Program-made: the position numbers and the translations under genes
Shown here: positions 1 to 7,446 of the stretch, in pieces
Numbering within the stretch: the first letter of the stretch is position 1
Layout of the letters: each line of letters begins with the position of its first letter
The notes under the pieces: model-generated
The model's input: only the letters and a program-made list of their open reading frames with translations
The model's database searches: none
Told to the model about the DNA's origin: nothing
Assembly: GCA_045134375.1 (NCBI GenBank)
Contig: JBGUVL010000020.1
Span: 1 to 10,136 of the forward strand
Length of the DNA: 10,136 nucleotides
Source: JBGUVL01 sp045134375
GTDB lineage: Bacteria; Bacillota_I; Bacilli_A; Erysipelotrichales; Erysipelotrichaceae
Reading direction: 5' to 3'

Positions 1-558
1 ACCATGACCAGGATAAACAATTAGCGAAGGTTTCATTTTCTTTATCATATTTAAACTTTTTCTCATCGCTTTTGGATCACTTTGAGGTAAATCACAACGT
101 CCGATCGAACCCTGAAACAAAACATCACCACTAAATAAATAGGATTCCAACTCTAGCATCACACATCCTCTTGTATGGCCAGGAGCAAAATATACTTGAA
201 AAATAAAATTACCAATACTATTTTTCCCTACACAATAATGTTGTACCGCAGTTTTTACCGTTGTTTCTCTTCCAGGAAGAGAACAATTCAAGACGACATC
301 ACGAAGAAGAGGTTCGTCCATTTCATCAATAAAAACAGGGCAATCAAAATAAGAAGCATAGTAATCTACCCCACCAATATGATCGAAATGACCATGCGTC
401 AATAAAATTGCATCAACGATTCCTTTCTTTTCTTCTATCTGCTGGATCAATTGCTTACTTTTTCCTCCTGGATCAATCATAACTAAATGGTTTTCTTTCC
501 AAACCAAATAGCAATTCGCTTGATATATGCCGAGTGGATATACTTCTATCTTATACAT
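1..558 (-). CDS. MBL-fold metallohydrolase (glyoxalase II-like), C-terminus cut by window edge
   Basis: Translating the minus strand gives 186 residues running off the left edge; about 20-30 residues are probably missing. It starts MYKIEVYPLGIYQANCYLV. It carries the metal-binding motif THGHFDHIGG at residues 54-63 (H55, H57, D59, H60), a third-strand histidine in APGHTRG (H128), the bridging aspartate in SGDVLF (D145), the family motif GRCDLP (153-158) and a final YPGHG histidine (H185) at the cut end. This is the small single-domain glyoxalase II/YqgX-type subfamily: cytoplasmic, binuclear zinc, thioester or lactone hydrolases whose true substrate is often unknown. Start choice: ATG at 558 is preceded by GGAG only 3 nt away; the in-frame ATG at 567 adds MEF but has no ribosome binding site. 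It lies directly behind the rpmG terminator, so its own promoter is not obvious. Family assignment is firm; substrate is not. Confidence 0.93.
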   Translation of the reverse strand, partial: MYKIEVYPLGIYQANCYLVWKENHLVMIDPGGKSKQLIQQIEEKKGIVDAILLTHGHFDHIGGVDYYASYFDCPVFIDEMDEPLLRDVVLNCSLPGRETTVKTAVQHYCVGKNSIGNFIFQVYFAPGHTRGCVMLELESYLFSGDVLFQGSIGRCDLPQSDPKAMRKSLNMIKKMKPSLIVYPGHG

Positions 559-571
559 AAACTCCATCTAA

Positions 572-597
572 TAAAAAAAGCCATAATGGCCTTTTTT
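572..597 (-). terminator. Rho-independent terminator of rpmG
   Basis: On the minus strand an A-tract, GGCC, a five-base loop (ATTAT), GGC and a run of seven T form a classic hairpin with U-tract. The A-tract overlaps the rpmG stop codon. The symmetry would let it work on the plus strand too. It fills nearly all the space between rpmG and the hydrolase gene. Confidence 0.85.
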
Positions 598-745
598 ATT
601 TCTTCTCCTTATGCTCAGTTTTTTTATTACAACGAGGACAATATTTGTTGATTGTCATACGTTCTGTGTGTTTCTTCTTATTACGAGTACCGATGTAGTT
701 TTCTTCACCGCATTCTGAACATTTGAATGTAATACGATCTCTCAT
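596..745 (-). CDS. rpmG: 50S ribosomal protein L33 (zinc-binding, C+ form)
   Basis: A 49-residue protein starting MRDRITFKCSECGEENY and ending in a lysine-rich tail, the normal size of bacterial L33. Four cysteines in two CxxC pairs (C9/C12 and C36/C39) form the zinc ribbon of the C+ paralogue. Many Firmicutes carry a second, zinc-free copy induced under zinc limitation; this window cannot show whether one exists here. The start is fixed by a strong AAGGAGGA at 751-758, five bases upstream. It lies 54 bases after the PBP2 gene in the same direction and may be expressed from its own extended -10 promoter and by read-through from PBP2. A hairpin terminator follows directly. Large-subunit protein near the E site. 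Confidence 0.97.
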   Translation of the reverse strand: MRDRITFKCSECGEENYIGTRNKKKHTERMTINKYCPRCNKKTEHKEKK

Positions 746-770
746 GTCAATCCTCCTTAAGTGCTGTTTA

Positions 771-799
771 ATTGTAACACATATTTATTTAAAAAGCTA
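771..799 (-). promoter_or_regulatory. Putative sigma-A promoter of rpmG (extended -10)
   Basis: The minus strand has TGTTACAAT at 779-771, a TACAAT -10 box with an upstream TG (extended -10). The -35 position at 17 bp spacing (TAGCTT, 799-794) is poor and touches the PBP2 stop codon. The predicted start leaves a short leader with the AAGGAGGA site. No terminator is visible between the PBP2 gene and this site, so co-transcription is also possible. Confidence 0.45.
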
Positions 800-2875
800 T
801 TATTTATTTCTATAATTTGAAAAATATTCTTTTGCTGCTGCGCCAATGATTTCACTACAAACATTCGATGAAGTATTGTTCGCATAAGGAGCAACACAAG
901 CAAATGCAATCTCTGGATTTTCTGTTGGACCATATGCAATCATACTAGAATTTGTCATGTCAATCCATTCGTTATTCACGACCTGACCTGTTTCTGCCGT
1001 ACCTGTCTTTGCTGCCATATTGACACCTACTTGCGATTCCGAAAGATTACTACAGAAATTAGTATCAACACAAGATTCCATTCCTAATTGGCTTCGTTTT
1101 AAATATTCTGTACTTCCTTTGATCACTGACATCACTGTTGTTTTATATTTATAAATTAACGATTCCGAATCATTAACTTCACTAACATGATCCAGTAAAT
1201 GAAGTTGTACCTTCTGCCCATTATTCGCAACTGTCGCTACATATTGTGCCAACTGCATCGTTGTATAACTATCATATTGACCAATCGCATAATACAGAAT
1301 TTTACCGGCCACACTATCATCTCCTATGTAACCTACTGCTTCATTAGGAAGATCAATTCCAGTTTTCACTCCTAATCCAAAACTATTATAATAGCTTCTC
1401 ATCTTATCAAATACATTGCCACTGACATTTAGTGACATTCCTTCTGTATATTGAGAGCCAGTTAATCGAATCGCAATATTTGCCATATAAACATTGCTTG
1501 ATTTAGCAATTGCTGTAATATCATTAATTAATCCATAATTGTGATAAGATGCAAACTGTTTTGTTCCCTTTATCGTCATAGGTGAATCATTAATCACTTC
1601 TCCAGGAGAAACTACTCCTTCATTCAATCCCATATATAAAGTAGCTGGCTTCACCACGCTCCCCGCTAGATTTGCATCTTGATAGGTCGCTGTTGGATTG
1701 GAAAATATAATCCCTGTTTCTTTATCTTTTGTCGCTGTTGACATGGAGATAATGCCTCCCGTTTTGGGATTGACACTTACTAAATAAAAATTATCAGCAT
1801 AGGAAGAAGTCGATTGATAGTTTTTCAATTTTTCAATCAATAAATCATCCATTTTTTTCTGGAATTCAGAATTAATCGTTAAGGTTAAATCATAGCCGTT
1901 TTTCCCAGCTTGACTTTGGGTTAAATAGGCGATTCCATTTTCATCGATTGAAATATTATAAATTGATTTCGTACCAGATAAGTATCGTTCATATTGTTTC
2001 TCAAGCCCAGAGGTACCAACACGATCGTTTAACTCATAGCCTAATGCAAGATAATATTCTTTTTCTTCTTCTGGAATTCCTTGGGATTGCGTTGAAACAG
2101 ATCCAAGAACCGATTTCATATTTTTGCCTGCTTCAGAATAACTTCTTTTCCAATCAATAGTAATACGAAACCCTGGAAAGGAAGCACTGTTCTCAGAAAG
2201 ATAAGAAACTTGTTGTTCACTAACATCTTCCGCAATTGTCTTAAACTGATTTTCAGGTGAGGCATCCATTTTCATTTTTACCTCATATACTGCTTTGGTA
2301 TGTTCCTTCAAATCAGTAACATCGGTTTGATCTACTTTCCATTGTGCAATAGTATCTTCATCAACAGTTCCTTCTTTTATTTTTGAAAGTTGTTTTTTGG
2401 TAAGAACAGAAGAAGAATCATCATCTTCCATATCACTTTTATATTTAATCGTCATATCTTTTAATTGACGTTCCGTAATTGATGACGCTTTTAAACCCAA
2501 TTCACTAACTAACTTGTCTGCCAATTTCCATTCTTCTTCTTCACTGATTCCATCCACAGGAAAATAAGAGATGACAAGTGAATTAACACTTTCAACTAGA
2601 ACTTTTCCTTGACTGTCATAGATAGTACCACGAGCACAAGAAAAAGATTGTTTCATTGCGGTGTAACTCTCCATCTTTTTACTGTAATAGTCTTGATGAA
2701 GTAACTGTAAATAAACTAGTCTTCCGACGATAATTGCAAAGATAGCACAAACAACACTAATGGTTATCCTCATTCTCATATTGATCGTTTTTTCAACATC
2801 TACAGTTTGACGAAACAAATTGCTTGATCTCTTTTTTCGATCCATATCCATTTTTTTTAAAGGATTTGTAAACAT
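800..2875 (-). CDS. mrdA: Class B penicillin-binding protein 2 (peptidoglycan D,D-transpeptidase)
   Basis: A 691-residue protein with a short basic cytoplasmic N-terminus and one membrane anchor (about residues 35-56). The dimerisation domain begins with the family motif ARGTIYDSQGKVL (81-93), and a C-terminal transpeptidase domain follows. The three catalytic motifs are present: SVVK with nucleophile S406, SSN at 459-461 and KTGT at 623-626. The enzyme cross-links peptidoglycan stems on the outer face of the membrane and is the target of beta-lactams. The length and the insert between the N-terminal motif and the catalytic domain fit elongation-type PBP2 (MrdA/PbpA) better than division PbpB, as no PASTA repeats are present; it would normally act with a RodA-type glycosyltransferase, not seen here. 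Start: ATG at 2875 has TTGGAG seven bases upstream; in-frame ATGs at residues 9 and 11 have nothing comparable. Transcribed divergently from ispG, with rpmG downstream. Confidence 0.93.
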   Translation of the reverse strand: MFTNPLKKMDMDRKKRSSNLFRQTVDVEKTINMRMRITISVVCAIFAIIVGRLVYLQLLHQDYYSKKMESYTAMKQSFSCARGTIYDSQGKVLVESVNSLVISYFPVDGISEEEEWKLADKLVSELGLKASSITERQLKDMTIKYKSDMEDDDSSSVLTKKQLSKIKEGTVDEDTIAQWKVDQTDVTDLKEHTKAVYEVKMKMDASPENQFKTIAEDVSEQQVSYLSENSASFPGFRITIDWKRSYSEAGKNMKSVLGSVSTQSQGIPEEEKEYYLALGYELNDRVGTSGLEKQYERYLSGTKSIYNISIDENGIAYLTQSQAGKNGYDLTLTINSEFQKKMDDLLIEKLKNYQSTSSYADNFYLVSVNPKTGGIISMSTATKDKETGIIFSNPTATYQDANLAGSVVKPATLYMGLNEGVVSPGEVINDSPMTIKGTKQFASYHNYGLINDITAIAKSSNVYMANIAIRLTGSQYTEGMSLNVSGNVFDKMRSYYNSFGLGVKTGIDLPNEAVGYIGDDSVAGKILYYAIGQYDSYTTMQLAQYVATVANNGQKVQLHLLDHVSEVNDSESLIYKYKTTVMSVIKGSTEYLKRSQLGMESCVDTNFCSNLSESQVGVNMAAKTGTAETGQVVNNEWIDMTNSSMIAYGPTENPEIAFACVAPYANNTSSNVCSEIIGAAAKEYFSNYRNK

Positions 2876-2895
2876 ACTATCACTCCAATAAATTT

Positions 2896-2926
2896 ATTAT
2901 AACACAGTAAGTTTGTTTTTAAACAA
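2896..2926 (-). promoter_or_regulatory. Putative promoter of the PBP2 gene (extended -10)
   Basis: Minus-strand TGTTATAAT (2904-2896) is a perfect TATAAT with the extended TG. The -35 is weak: TTGTTT at 2926-2921 needs 19 bp spacing, and GTTTAA gives 17. It lies about 20 bases before the PBP2 start codon. Confidence 0.55.
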
Positions 2927-2927
2927 A
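2912..2927. repeat. Short dyad between divergent mrdA and ispG promoters
   Basis: TTTGTTT and AAACAAA, seven-base perfect arms around TT, abut the ispG -35 and cover the -35 region of the PBP2 promoter. It could be an operator, but such A/T-only palindromes arise easily in this composition. Confidence 0.35.
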
Positions 2928-2956
2928 TTGTTATTTTGAATCATAATTAGTATAAT
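2928..2956 (+). promoter_or_regulatory. Sigma-A type promoter of ispG
   Basis: TTGTTA (2928-2933), a 17-bp spacer and a perfect TATAAT (2951-2956). The ribosome site AGGTGAT (2963-2969) matches the 16S tail and lies six bases before the ATG at 2976, giving a very short leader. Confidence 0.75.
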
Positions 2957-2975
2957 ATATACAGGTGATGAATCA

Positions 2976-4034
2976 ATGAACAAAAGAGAAAAAACAAGAC
3001 CAATTTCCATAGGAAATGTAACAGTCGGAGGACAAAACAAAGTTGTTATTCAGTCGATGTGTAATATAAAGACCAGTAAAACAGCGGAGGTAATTGAACA
3101 AATTTTAAAATTAGAAAAAAAAGGATGTGAAATTATTCGCGTTTCGATTATGGACATGGATGATGCGAAGGCAATTTCGCAAATCAAACCCCACATTTCA
3201 ATACCAATGGTAGCCGATATTCATTTTGATTATCGTTTAGCAATCGCTGCTATTGAAAATGGAGTGGACAAAATTCGCCTCAATCCTGGGAACATAGGAA
3301 AAAAAGAAAACGTAGAAGCTGTTGTTAAAGTATGTAAAGAAAAACAGATACCGATTCGAATTGGTATCAATAGTGGTTCATTAGAAAAAGATATTCATGA
3401 GAAATACGGCAAACCAACAGCAGAAGGAATGATTGAGAGCGCGAAACGTCATATTTCCATTTTAGAGAGCATGGATTTTTATGATATCTGCCTTTCCTTT
3501 AAATCAAGTGATCCTTTGCTATGTATTGAAGCCTATCGTTTAGCTAGTGAAACATTCCAATATCCACTTCACATTGGTGTCACTGAAGCCGGTACTTATA
3601 TTGGCAGCGCTATTAAAAGTAGTATGGCTTTAGGAACATTGTTAAACGAAGGGATTGGTGATACCATTCGTATTTCGGTAAATGGTGATCCATGCAATGA
3701 GATTACGATTGTGAAACAACTATTAAAATGTTGTAAGCTTATCGATCATGTACCAAACCTTGTTGCTTGTCCTACCTGTGGTCGTACCGCATGGAATATG
3801 CAACCAGTTGTCGACGAAATAGAAGCATTTCTTTCTGAAATTAATTGTGATATCACCGTAGCTATTATGGGTTGTGTCGTTAATGGTCCTGGAGAAGCAA
3901 AACACGCAGATATTGCAATTGCTGGAGGAAACAAAGAAGGCCTTTTAATCAAAAAAGGACAAATCATTAAAAAAATTCCTCAAGAAGAGATGGTTACTGT
4001 TTTGAAAGAAGAAATTATCAATTTTGAAAAATAG
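2976..4034 (+). CDS. ispG: 4-hydroxy-3-methylbut-2-en-1-yl diphosphate synthase
   Basis: A 352-residue IspG/GcpE, the usual length of the bacterial two-domain form. It converts MEcPP to HMBPP by a two-electron reductive ring opening in the penultimate MEP-pathway step, using a [4Fe-4S] cluster and flavodoxin or ferredoxin. The N-terminal TIM barrel shows IGNVTVGG, VIQSMCNIKTSK, the conserved RLNPGNIG (101-108), LSFKSSD (173-179) and GVTEAGT. The C-terminal Fe-S domain has CPTCGRT (C265, C268) and MGCVVNGPGEAKHADIAIAGG-type sequence with C300 and E307, the four expected cluster ligands. All key residues are present. The start is fixed by AGGTGATG upstream. It has its own promoter, is divergent from PBP2, and converges on nfo through a shared terminator. 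IspH, the next enzyme, lies 2.4 kb downstream on the same strand but is separately transcribed. Confidence 0.97.
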   Translation: MNKREKTRPISIGNVTVGGQNKVVIQSMCNIKTSKTAEVIEQILKLEKKGCEIIRVSIMDMDDAKAISQIKPHISIPMVADIHFDYRLAIAAIENGVDKIRLNPGNIGKKENVEAVVKVCKEKQIPIRIGINSGSLEKDIHEKYGKPTAEGMIESAKRHISILESMDFYDICLSFKSSDPLLCIEAYRLASETFQYPLHIGVTEAGTYIGSAIKSSMALGTLLNEGIGDTIRISVNGDPCNEITIVKQLLKCCKLIDHVPNLVACPTCGRTAWNMQPVVDEIEAFLSEINCDITVAIMGCVVNGPGEAKHADIAIAGGNKEGLLIKKGQIIKKIPQEEMVTVLKEEIINFEK

Positions 4035-4042
4035 AAAAAAAG

Positions 4043-4095
4043 AAAAAAACTCAACTTACCCAGGTATATTGATTTTTTGTAAGTAGAGTTTTTTT
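4043..4095. terminator. Bidirectional terminator between ispG and nfo
   Basis: Left arm A7-CTC-A-ACTTAC (4043-4059) pairs with GTAAGT-A-GAG-T7 (4079-4095): sixteen pairs with one A/A mismatch around a 19-base loop. The A and T tracts let the same hairpin end ispG on the plus strand and nfo on the minus strand. The loop is longer than usual. Confidence 0.88.
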
Positions 4096-4100
4096 ATTTT

Positions 4101-4994
4101 TCATTTTTGATTTTTTATTTTATCTAAGATTTCAGGGTCAAATTGATTTTTCCTCAACATGGCAATTTCATAGCGATAAGGAGCGTATTTTTCTACATAA
4201 GGTGTTTCTAAAATTTTTACTACATGAGATAGTTTTTCATGATAGGCTACTTTACTTAACGCTTCAAAACCAATTTCTCCAAATCCCAAATTAGCGTGAC
4301 GATCTTTTTTTGCACCTTTTCTATTTTTTGAATCATTTAAATGGATACAAACTAAATTGTCTAATCCAATAATGCGATCAAAATCATATAATATACGATC
4401 AAAATCACTCACATCATAACCTGCATCATTGATATGACAGGTATCTAAACATACTTTGACATGGTCAGGTTGATTTACTTGCGAACGAATCCATGCGATT
4501 TGTTCGAATTGATAACCAAGTTCGCTTCCCTTTCCTGCCATTGTTTCCAAAGCAATACAAACCTCTCCCATATCTACCATTGCTTCATTTAACCCTTTTA
4601 CAATACTTGCAAGTCCAATATCTTCACCAGCTTTTACATGAGATCCAGGATGAAGTACTAAATATTTTGCACCCAAAGCGCGACAACGTTTAATTTCTTC
4701 CTTTAAAAAGGATACGGCAATTTCATATGTCTCTTCTCTTACCGTATTAGCAAGATTGATAATGTAAGGGGCATGAACAATCATTCTATCATTTGGAATG
4801 TGATTTTCTGCCATAAGTTGCTGTGCTTCTTTAATTTTCATTTTTTCAATGGGCTGCCTTTTTGTATTTTGGGGAGCACCACTATATAACATAAAGGCAT
4901 TGGCCCCATAGGATAATGCTTCTTTAACACTACCTAACACAAATTCAGGGGCACACATCGAAACATGTGAACCAATTAATAATTCTTCCTTCAT
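4101..4994 (-). CDS. nfo: Deoxyribonuclease IV (AP endonuclease, endonuclease IV)
   Basis: A 297-residue TIM-barrel AP endonuclease of normal length, in the AP2Ec family. It cuts 5' to abasic sites and removes blocked 3' ends in base excision repair. All nine metal ligands of the trinuclear zinc site can be placed by motif: H74 in VHAPY, H115 in LVLHPGSH, E150 in ALETMAG, D184 and H187 in CLDTCH, H218 in IHLNDSK, D231 and H233 in DRHANLGFGEIG, and E263 in LETP. The start is supported by AAGGA within the end of the upstream helicase gene, nine bases before ATG. Only three bases separate the helicase stop from this start, so the genes form one operon and are probably translationally coupled. 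It ends at the terminator shared with ispG. Confidence 0.97.
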   Translation of the reverse strand: MKEELLIGSHVSMCAPEFVLGSVKEALSYGANAFMLYSGAPQNTKRQPIEKMKIKEAQQLMAENHIPNDRMIVHAPYIINLANTVREETYEIAVSFLKEEIKRCRALGAKYLVLHPGSHVKAGEDIGLASIVKGLNEAMVDMGEVCIALETMAGKGSELGYQFEQIAWIRSQVNQPDHVKVCLDTCHINDAGYDVSDFDRILYDFDRIIGLDNLVCIHLNDSKNRKGAKKDRHANLGFGEIGFEALSKVAYHEKLSHVVKILETPYVEKYAPYRYEIAMLRKNQFDPEILDKIKNQK

Positions 4995-4997
4995 TTT

Positions 4998-6359
4998 TTA
5001 AATTCCTTCTCTTTTTGCACGTTGCTTTGCTTTTGCACGTTCTTTCACTTGGGCCTTGATTTCATTTTGAATCATTTGTCGTTTTGCTTTACGCTTCAAT
5101 CGTGCTACTTCTTCACGTCTTTTTTTCTTATATCCAGGTTTGATCTTTTTATTTTTTGCACCAACGATTTTACCAATTTCTTTTTCTAATGGATCATCTT
5201 TTTTTCTACGCTTTTCGAATAATGGAGAAAGGTCTCTCCAAACACCATTTTTAATATCGCGATGATGGAAACCAATTCCTTTTATTTGAAGCTGACGAAT
5301 ACTGTTTTCCTCTTGTTTTTGATAAAGAGCATAGCATGTTCCATCCCGTCCTGCGCGTCCTGTTCTTCCACTTCGATGGATATAAAAATCTAATTCTTTT
5401 GGAAAACCCAAAGAAACAACATGACTTACTCCTTCGATATCGATCCCACGAGCAGCAACATCACTTGCGACCACATAACTTTCCTTTAGATTAGACAAAG
5501 ATTTCATAGCGCTTTTACGTGCACGAGAAGTTAAATCACCATGTAATTCTAATACACTATAGCCATTTTCTCTCAACAATTGTGCCGTTTGTGTACATTC
5601 TGCTCTTGTGTTTGCAAAAATCAAGCACACATAAGGAGTAAACCCTTCCAAAACTTCAAGTAATTTTTCTTGATAAGAAAGATGTCGACATGGCACTAAA
5701 ACATGCTCAATTTTAGGCTGAAATGATCGATCCTGAGTAATTGTAACTAACAAAGGATTATGCATATATTTTTTTAAAAATGGCTTTAACCCTTCCGGTA
5801 TCGTTGCAGAAAAACTCATCATTTGAAGATCTTTTCGCATTCTTGAACAAATCATATCAATATCTTCTAAAAAACCAAATTCTAAGGTCATATCCGCTTC
5901 ATCAACAACAAATATATGTGCACTTTCCAAGCGAAGACTAGCTTCTTCAACGAAAAGATCTTTCATTCTCCCTGGAGTACCGATAACAACATGTGGCTGT
6001 ACCTTTAATTGTTCGCTCATTCGTTGTTTATCGATTCCCCCGCTAATCAAACGTACTTTGAGTCCTTTCATTGCCTTTCCCATATCCAAAGCTTTGCTAT
6101 ATAACTGCAACGCTAATTCTCTAGTAGGAGCACTGATAACTGCCTGTACTTTATTTTCTTCTAAATTAATTTTTTCCAAAATTGGAATCAGAAAGGCATG
6201 TGTCTTTCCTGTTCCAGTTGCCGATATTCCAATGATATCTCTTCCTTTCAATGCAGCAGGAATCACCTGACGCTGAATCTCAGTAGGAACAGTGAACTTA
6301 TTTATTTCAAGAAACAATTTTGTTGTATCTTTGAACTGATAATCCGAATACTTATTCAT
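4998..6359 (-). CDS. cshB: DEAD-box ATP-dependent RNA helicase, CshB-like
   Basis: A 453-residue superfamily 2 RNA helicase. Motifs in order: Q-motif region TVPTEIQ (23-29), Walker A SATGTGKT (46-53), Ia APTRELALQ (78-86), Ib TPGR (128-131), DEAD (153-156), SAT (184-186), IV LIFANTR, V ASDVAARGIDI (298-308) and VI HRSGRTGR (328-335). A very basic tail (about 380-453) probably binds RNA. These proteins unwind short RNA duplexes in ribosome assembly, mRNA turnover and cold adaptation. The CshB label rests on the neighbourhood (nfo, ispH) shared from memory with Bacillus subtilis yqfR; other DEAD-box paralogues cannot be excluded. Start: ATG at 6359 has GAGG six bases upstream. An in-frame ATG at 6377 would add six residues but has no ribosome site and lies about seven bases after the predicted transcription start, so it was rejected. 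First gene of an operon with nfo. Confidence 0.93.
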   Translation of the reverse strand: MNKYSDYQFKDTTKLFLEINKFTVPTEIQRQVIPAALKGRDIIGISATGTGKTHAFLIPILEKINLEENKVQAVISAPTRELALQLYSKALDMGKAMKGLKVRLISGGIDKQRMSEQLKVQPHVVIGTPGRMKDLFVEEASLRLESAHIFVVDEADMTLEFGFLEDIDMICSRMRKDLQMMSFSATIPEGLKPFLKKYMHNPLLVTITQDRSFQPKIEHVLVPCRHLSYQEKLLEVLEGFTPYVCLIFANTRAECTQTAQLLRENGYSVLELHGDLTSRARKSAMKSLSNLKESYVVASDVAARGIDIEGVSHVVSLGFPKELDFYIHRSGRTGRAGRDGTCYALYQKQEENSIRQLQIKGIGFHHRDIKNGVWRDLSPLFEKRRKKDDPLEKEIGKIVGAKNKKIKPGYKKKRREEVARLKRKAKRQMIQNEIKAQVKERAKAKQRAKREGI

Positions 6360-6390
6360 AAACAACCTCACTTTCATATGTTACTTTAGT

Positions 6391-6419
6391 ATTATATCTT
6401 AGTTTCCCTTTTATTTCAA
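6391..6419 (-). promoter_or_regulatory. Sigma-A type promoter of the cshB-nfo operon
   Basis: Minus strand TTGAAA (6419-6414), 17-bp spacer, perfect TATAAT (6396-6391). Predicted start near 6384 leaves a leader of about 25 bases before the ATG at 6359. Confidence 0.8.
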
Positions 6420-6431
6420 AAATTATATAAT
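6403..6431 (+). promoter_or_regulatory. Putative promoter of ispH
   Basis: Perfect TATAAT at 6426-6431 with a weak -35 (TTTCCC, 6403-6408) at 17 bp. Its -35/spacer region overlaps the -35 of the opposing cshB promoter, so the two polymerases could interfere. Predicted start near 6438, about 22 bases before the ATG. Confidence 0.6.
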
Positions 6432-6459
6432 AGAGTTACAAAAAGAAATGAGGTTGTTT

Positions 6460-7353
6460 ATGGAAATTATTAAAGTATTACCACGTGGCTATTGCAAAGG
6501 TGTAGTTCGTGCTATCAATATTGCGAAAAAAACAGCATTAGAAAACCCCAATCAACCAATTTACATATTAGGTATGTTAGTTCACAATAAATATGTAATT
6601 GAAGCATTAAAAGAATACCACATAATAACAATTGATGATAAAAACAAAAGTCGCGAAGAACTATTGAAAGAAATCGACAAGGGCATTGTCATTTTTACCG
6701 CTCATGGTATCTCTCCTAAAGTAAAAAAACAAGCAGAAGAAAAAGGATTAACTTGCATTGATGCTTCCTGTCTTGATGTTTTAAAAACGCAGAAAATTGT
6801 TGCAAATTATTTAACAAAAGGTTATGAAATCTTGTATATAGGAAAAAACAAACATCCAGAAGCAAGTGCCATTTGCGATGACAATGATCATGTCCATTTG
6901 ATTGAATCAGAATTCGACATTGAAAAACTGCCATCCTATCCAAAAGTATTTGTTACGAATCAAACCACAATGTCCGTCCATGATGTGAAGCATTTATTTG
7001 ATCTAATACAAAAGAAATATCAAAATGTGATTATCAGCGATGAAATATGCAATGCAACCCGTTCTCGACAAGAAGCAGTAGCTCAATTAGAGCATATAGA
7101 TGCTCTTATTGTTGTTGGTGATAAAGCAAGCAACAATGCGAACCGTTTGGCCCAGATCGCAAAAGAAAAGATTCCCTATGTTTACCTTATTGATGATGTA
7201 AATGATTTAGATATAGAATCTCTTAATCGTTTTCAAAAGGTAGCCGTAACTGCAGGAGCTAGTACTCCTACCTATTTAATTAACCAAGTGATTTATTGCT
7301 TAGAAAACAATATTAAAGAAAAACAAATCATTGATAAAAGCAAAATATTATAA
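6460..7353 (+). CDS. ispH: 4-hydroxy-3-methylbut-2-enyl diphosphate reductase
   Basis: A 297-residue IspH/LytB that reduces HMBPP to IPP and DMAPP, the last step of the MEP pathway, in the cytoplasm. Begins MEIIKVLPRGYCKGVV, the classic N-terminus. Cluster cysteines are C12, C104 (DASC) and C197 (ICNAT). Substrate residues are H42 (LVHNKYV), H82 (TAHGIS), H132 and the proton donor E134 (KHPE), T169/T170 (NQTT), the S-N-N cluster in GDKASNNANRL and AGAST near the end. Some family positions differ from the common form (DASCLDV for DATCPLV, GDKASNN for GSKNSSN) but no catalytic residue is missing. Start: ATG at 6460 has GAGG six bases upstream; an in-frame ATG at 6448 would add MRLF but contains the ribosome site itself and has none of its own. 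Separate promoter, divergent from cshB; no clear terminator follows. Confidence 0.96.
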   Translation: MEIIKVLPRGYCKGVVRAINIAKKTALENPNQPIYILGMLVHNKYVIEALKEYHIITIDDKNKSREELLKEIDKGIVIFTAHGISPKVKKQAEEKGLTCIDASCLDVLKTQKIVANYLTKGYEILYIGKNKHPEASAICDDNDHVHLIESEFDIEKLPSYPKVFVTNQTTMSVHDVKHLFDLIQKKYQNVIISDEICNATRSRQEAVAQLEHIDALIVVGDKASNNANRLAQIAKEKIPYVYLIDDVNDLDIESLNRFQKVAVTAGASTPTYLINQVIYCLENNIKEKQIIDKSKIL

Positions 7354-7446
7354 TTTATTTACTTCACATACAACAAAAGAACTTAGTTATCTATTACTCT
7401 TTCTATAAAACATTTGTATCGAGTAAAGTAGAAAATTCTTCATTTT

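Larger units (their letters stand above)
6357..6462. repeat. 14-bp perfect inverted repeat: identical leaders of cshB and ispH
   Basis: CATAAACAACCTCA at 6357-6370 and TGAGGTTGTTTATG at 6449-6462 are exact reverse complements. Each arm holds the ribosome site (GAGG), the spacer TTGTTT and the start codon of one divergent gene. Pairing ends at both sides of the arms. The 78 bases between hold the two promoters. Confidence 0.9.

Noticed and set aside
175..405. 76-codon plus-strand frame opposite the MBL hydrolase
   Set aside because: It is antisense to a gene with intact metal-binding motifs and has no ribosome site; it is a shadow frame.
4060..4078. Long terminator loop between ispG and nfo as a riboswitch or small RNA
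   Set aside because: Only 19 bases with no further convincing structure; a bidirectional terminator explains the arms fully.
6360..6377. Upstream ATG as helicase start (adds MKVRLF)
   Set aside because: No ribosome site precedes it and it would lie only a few bases after the predicted transcription start; GAGG serves the ATG at 6359.
6448..6459. Upstream ATG as ispH start (adds MRLF)
   Set aside because: This codon overlaps the GAGG ribosome site used by the ATG at 6460, and homologues begin at MEIIKV-type sequence.
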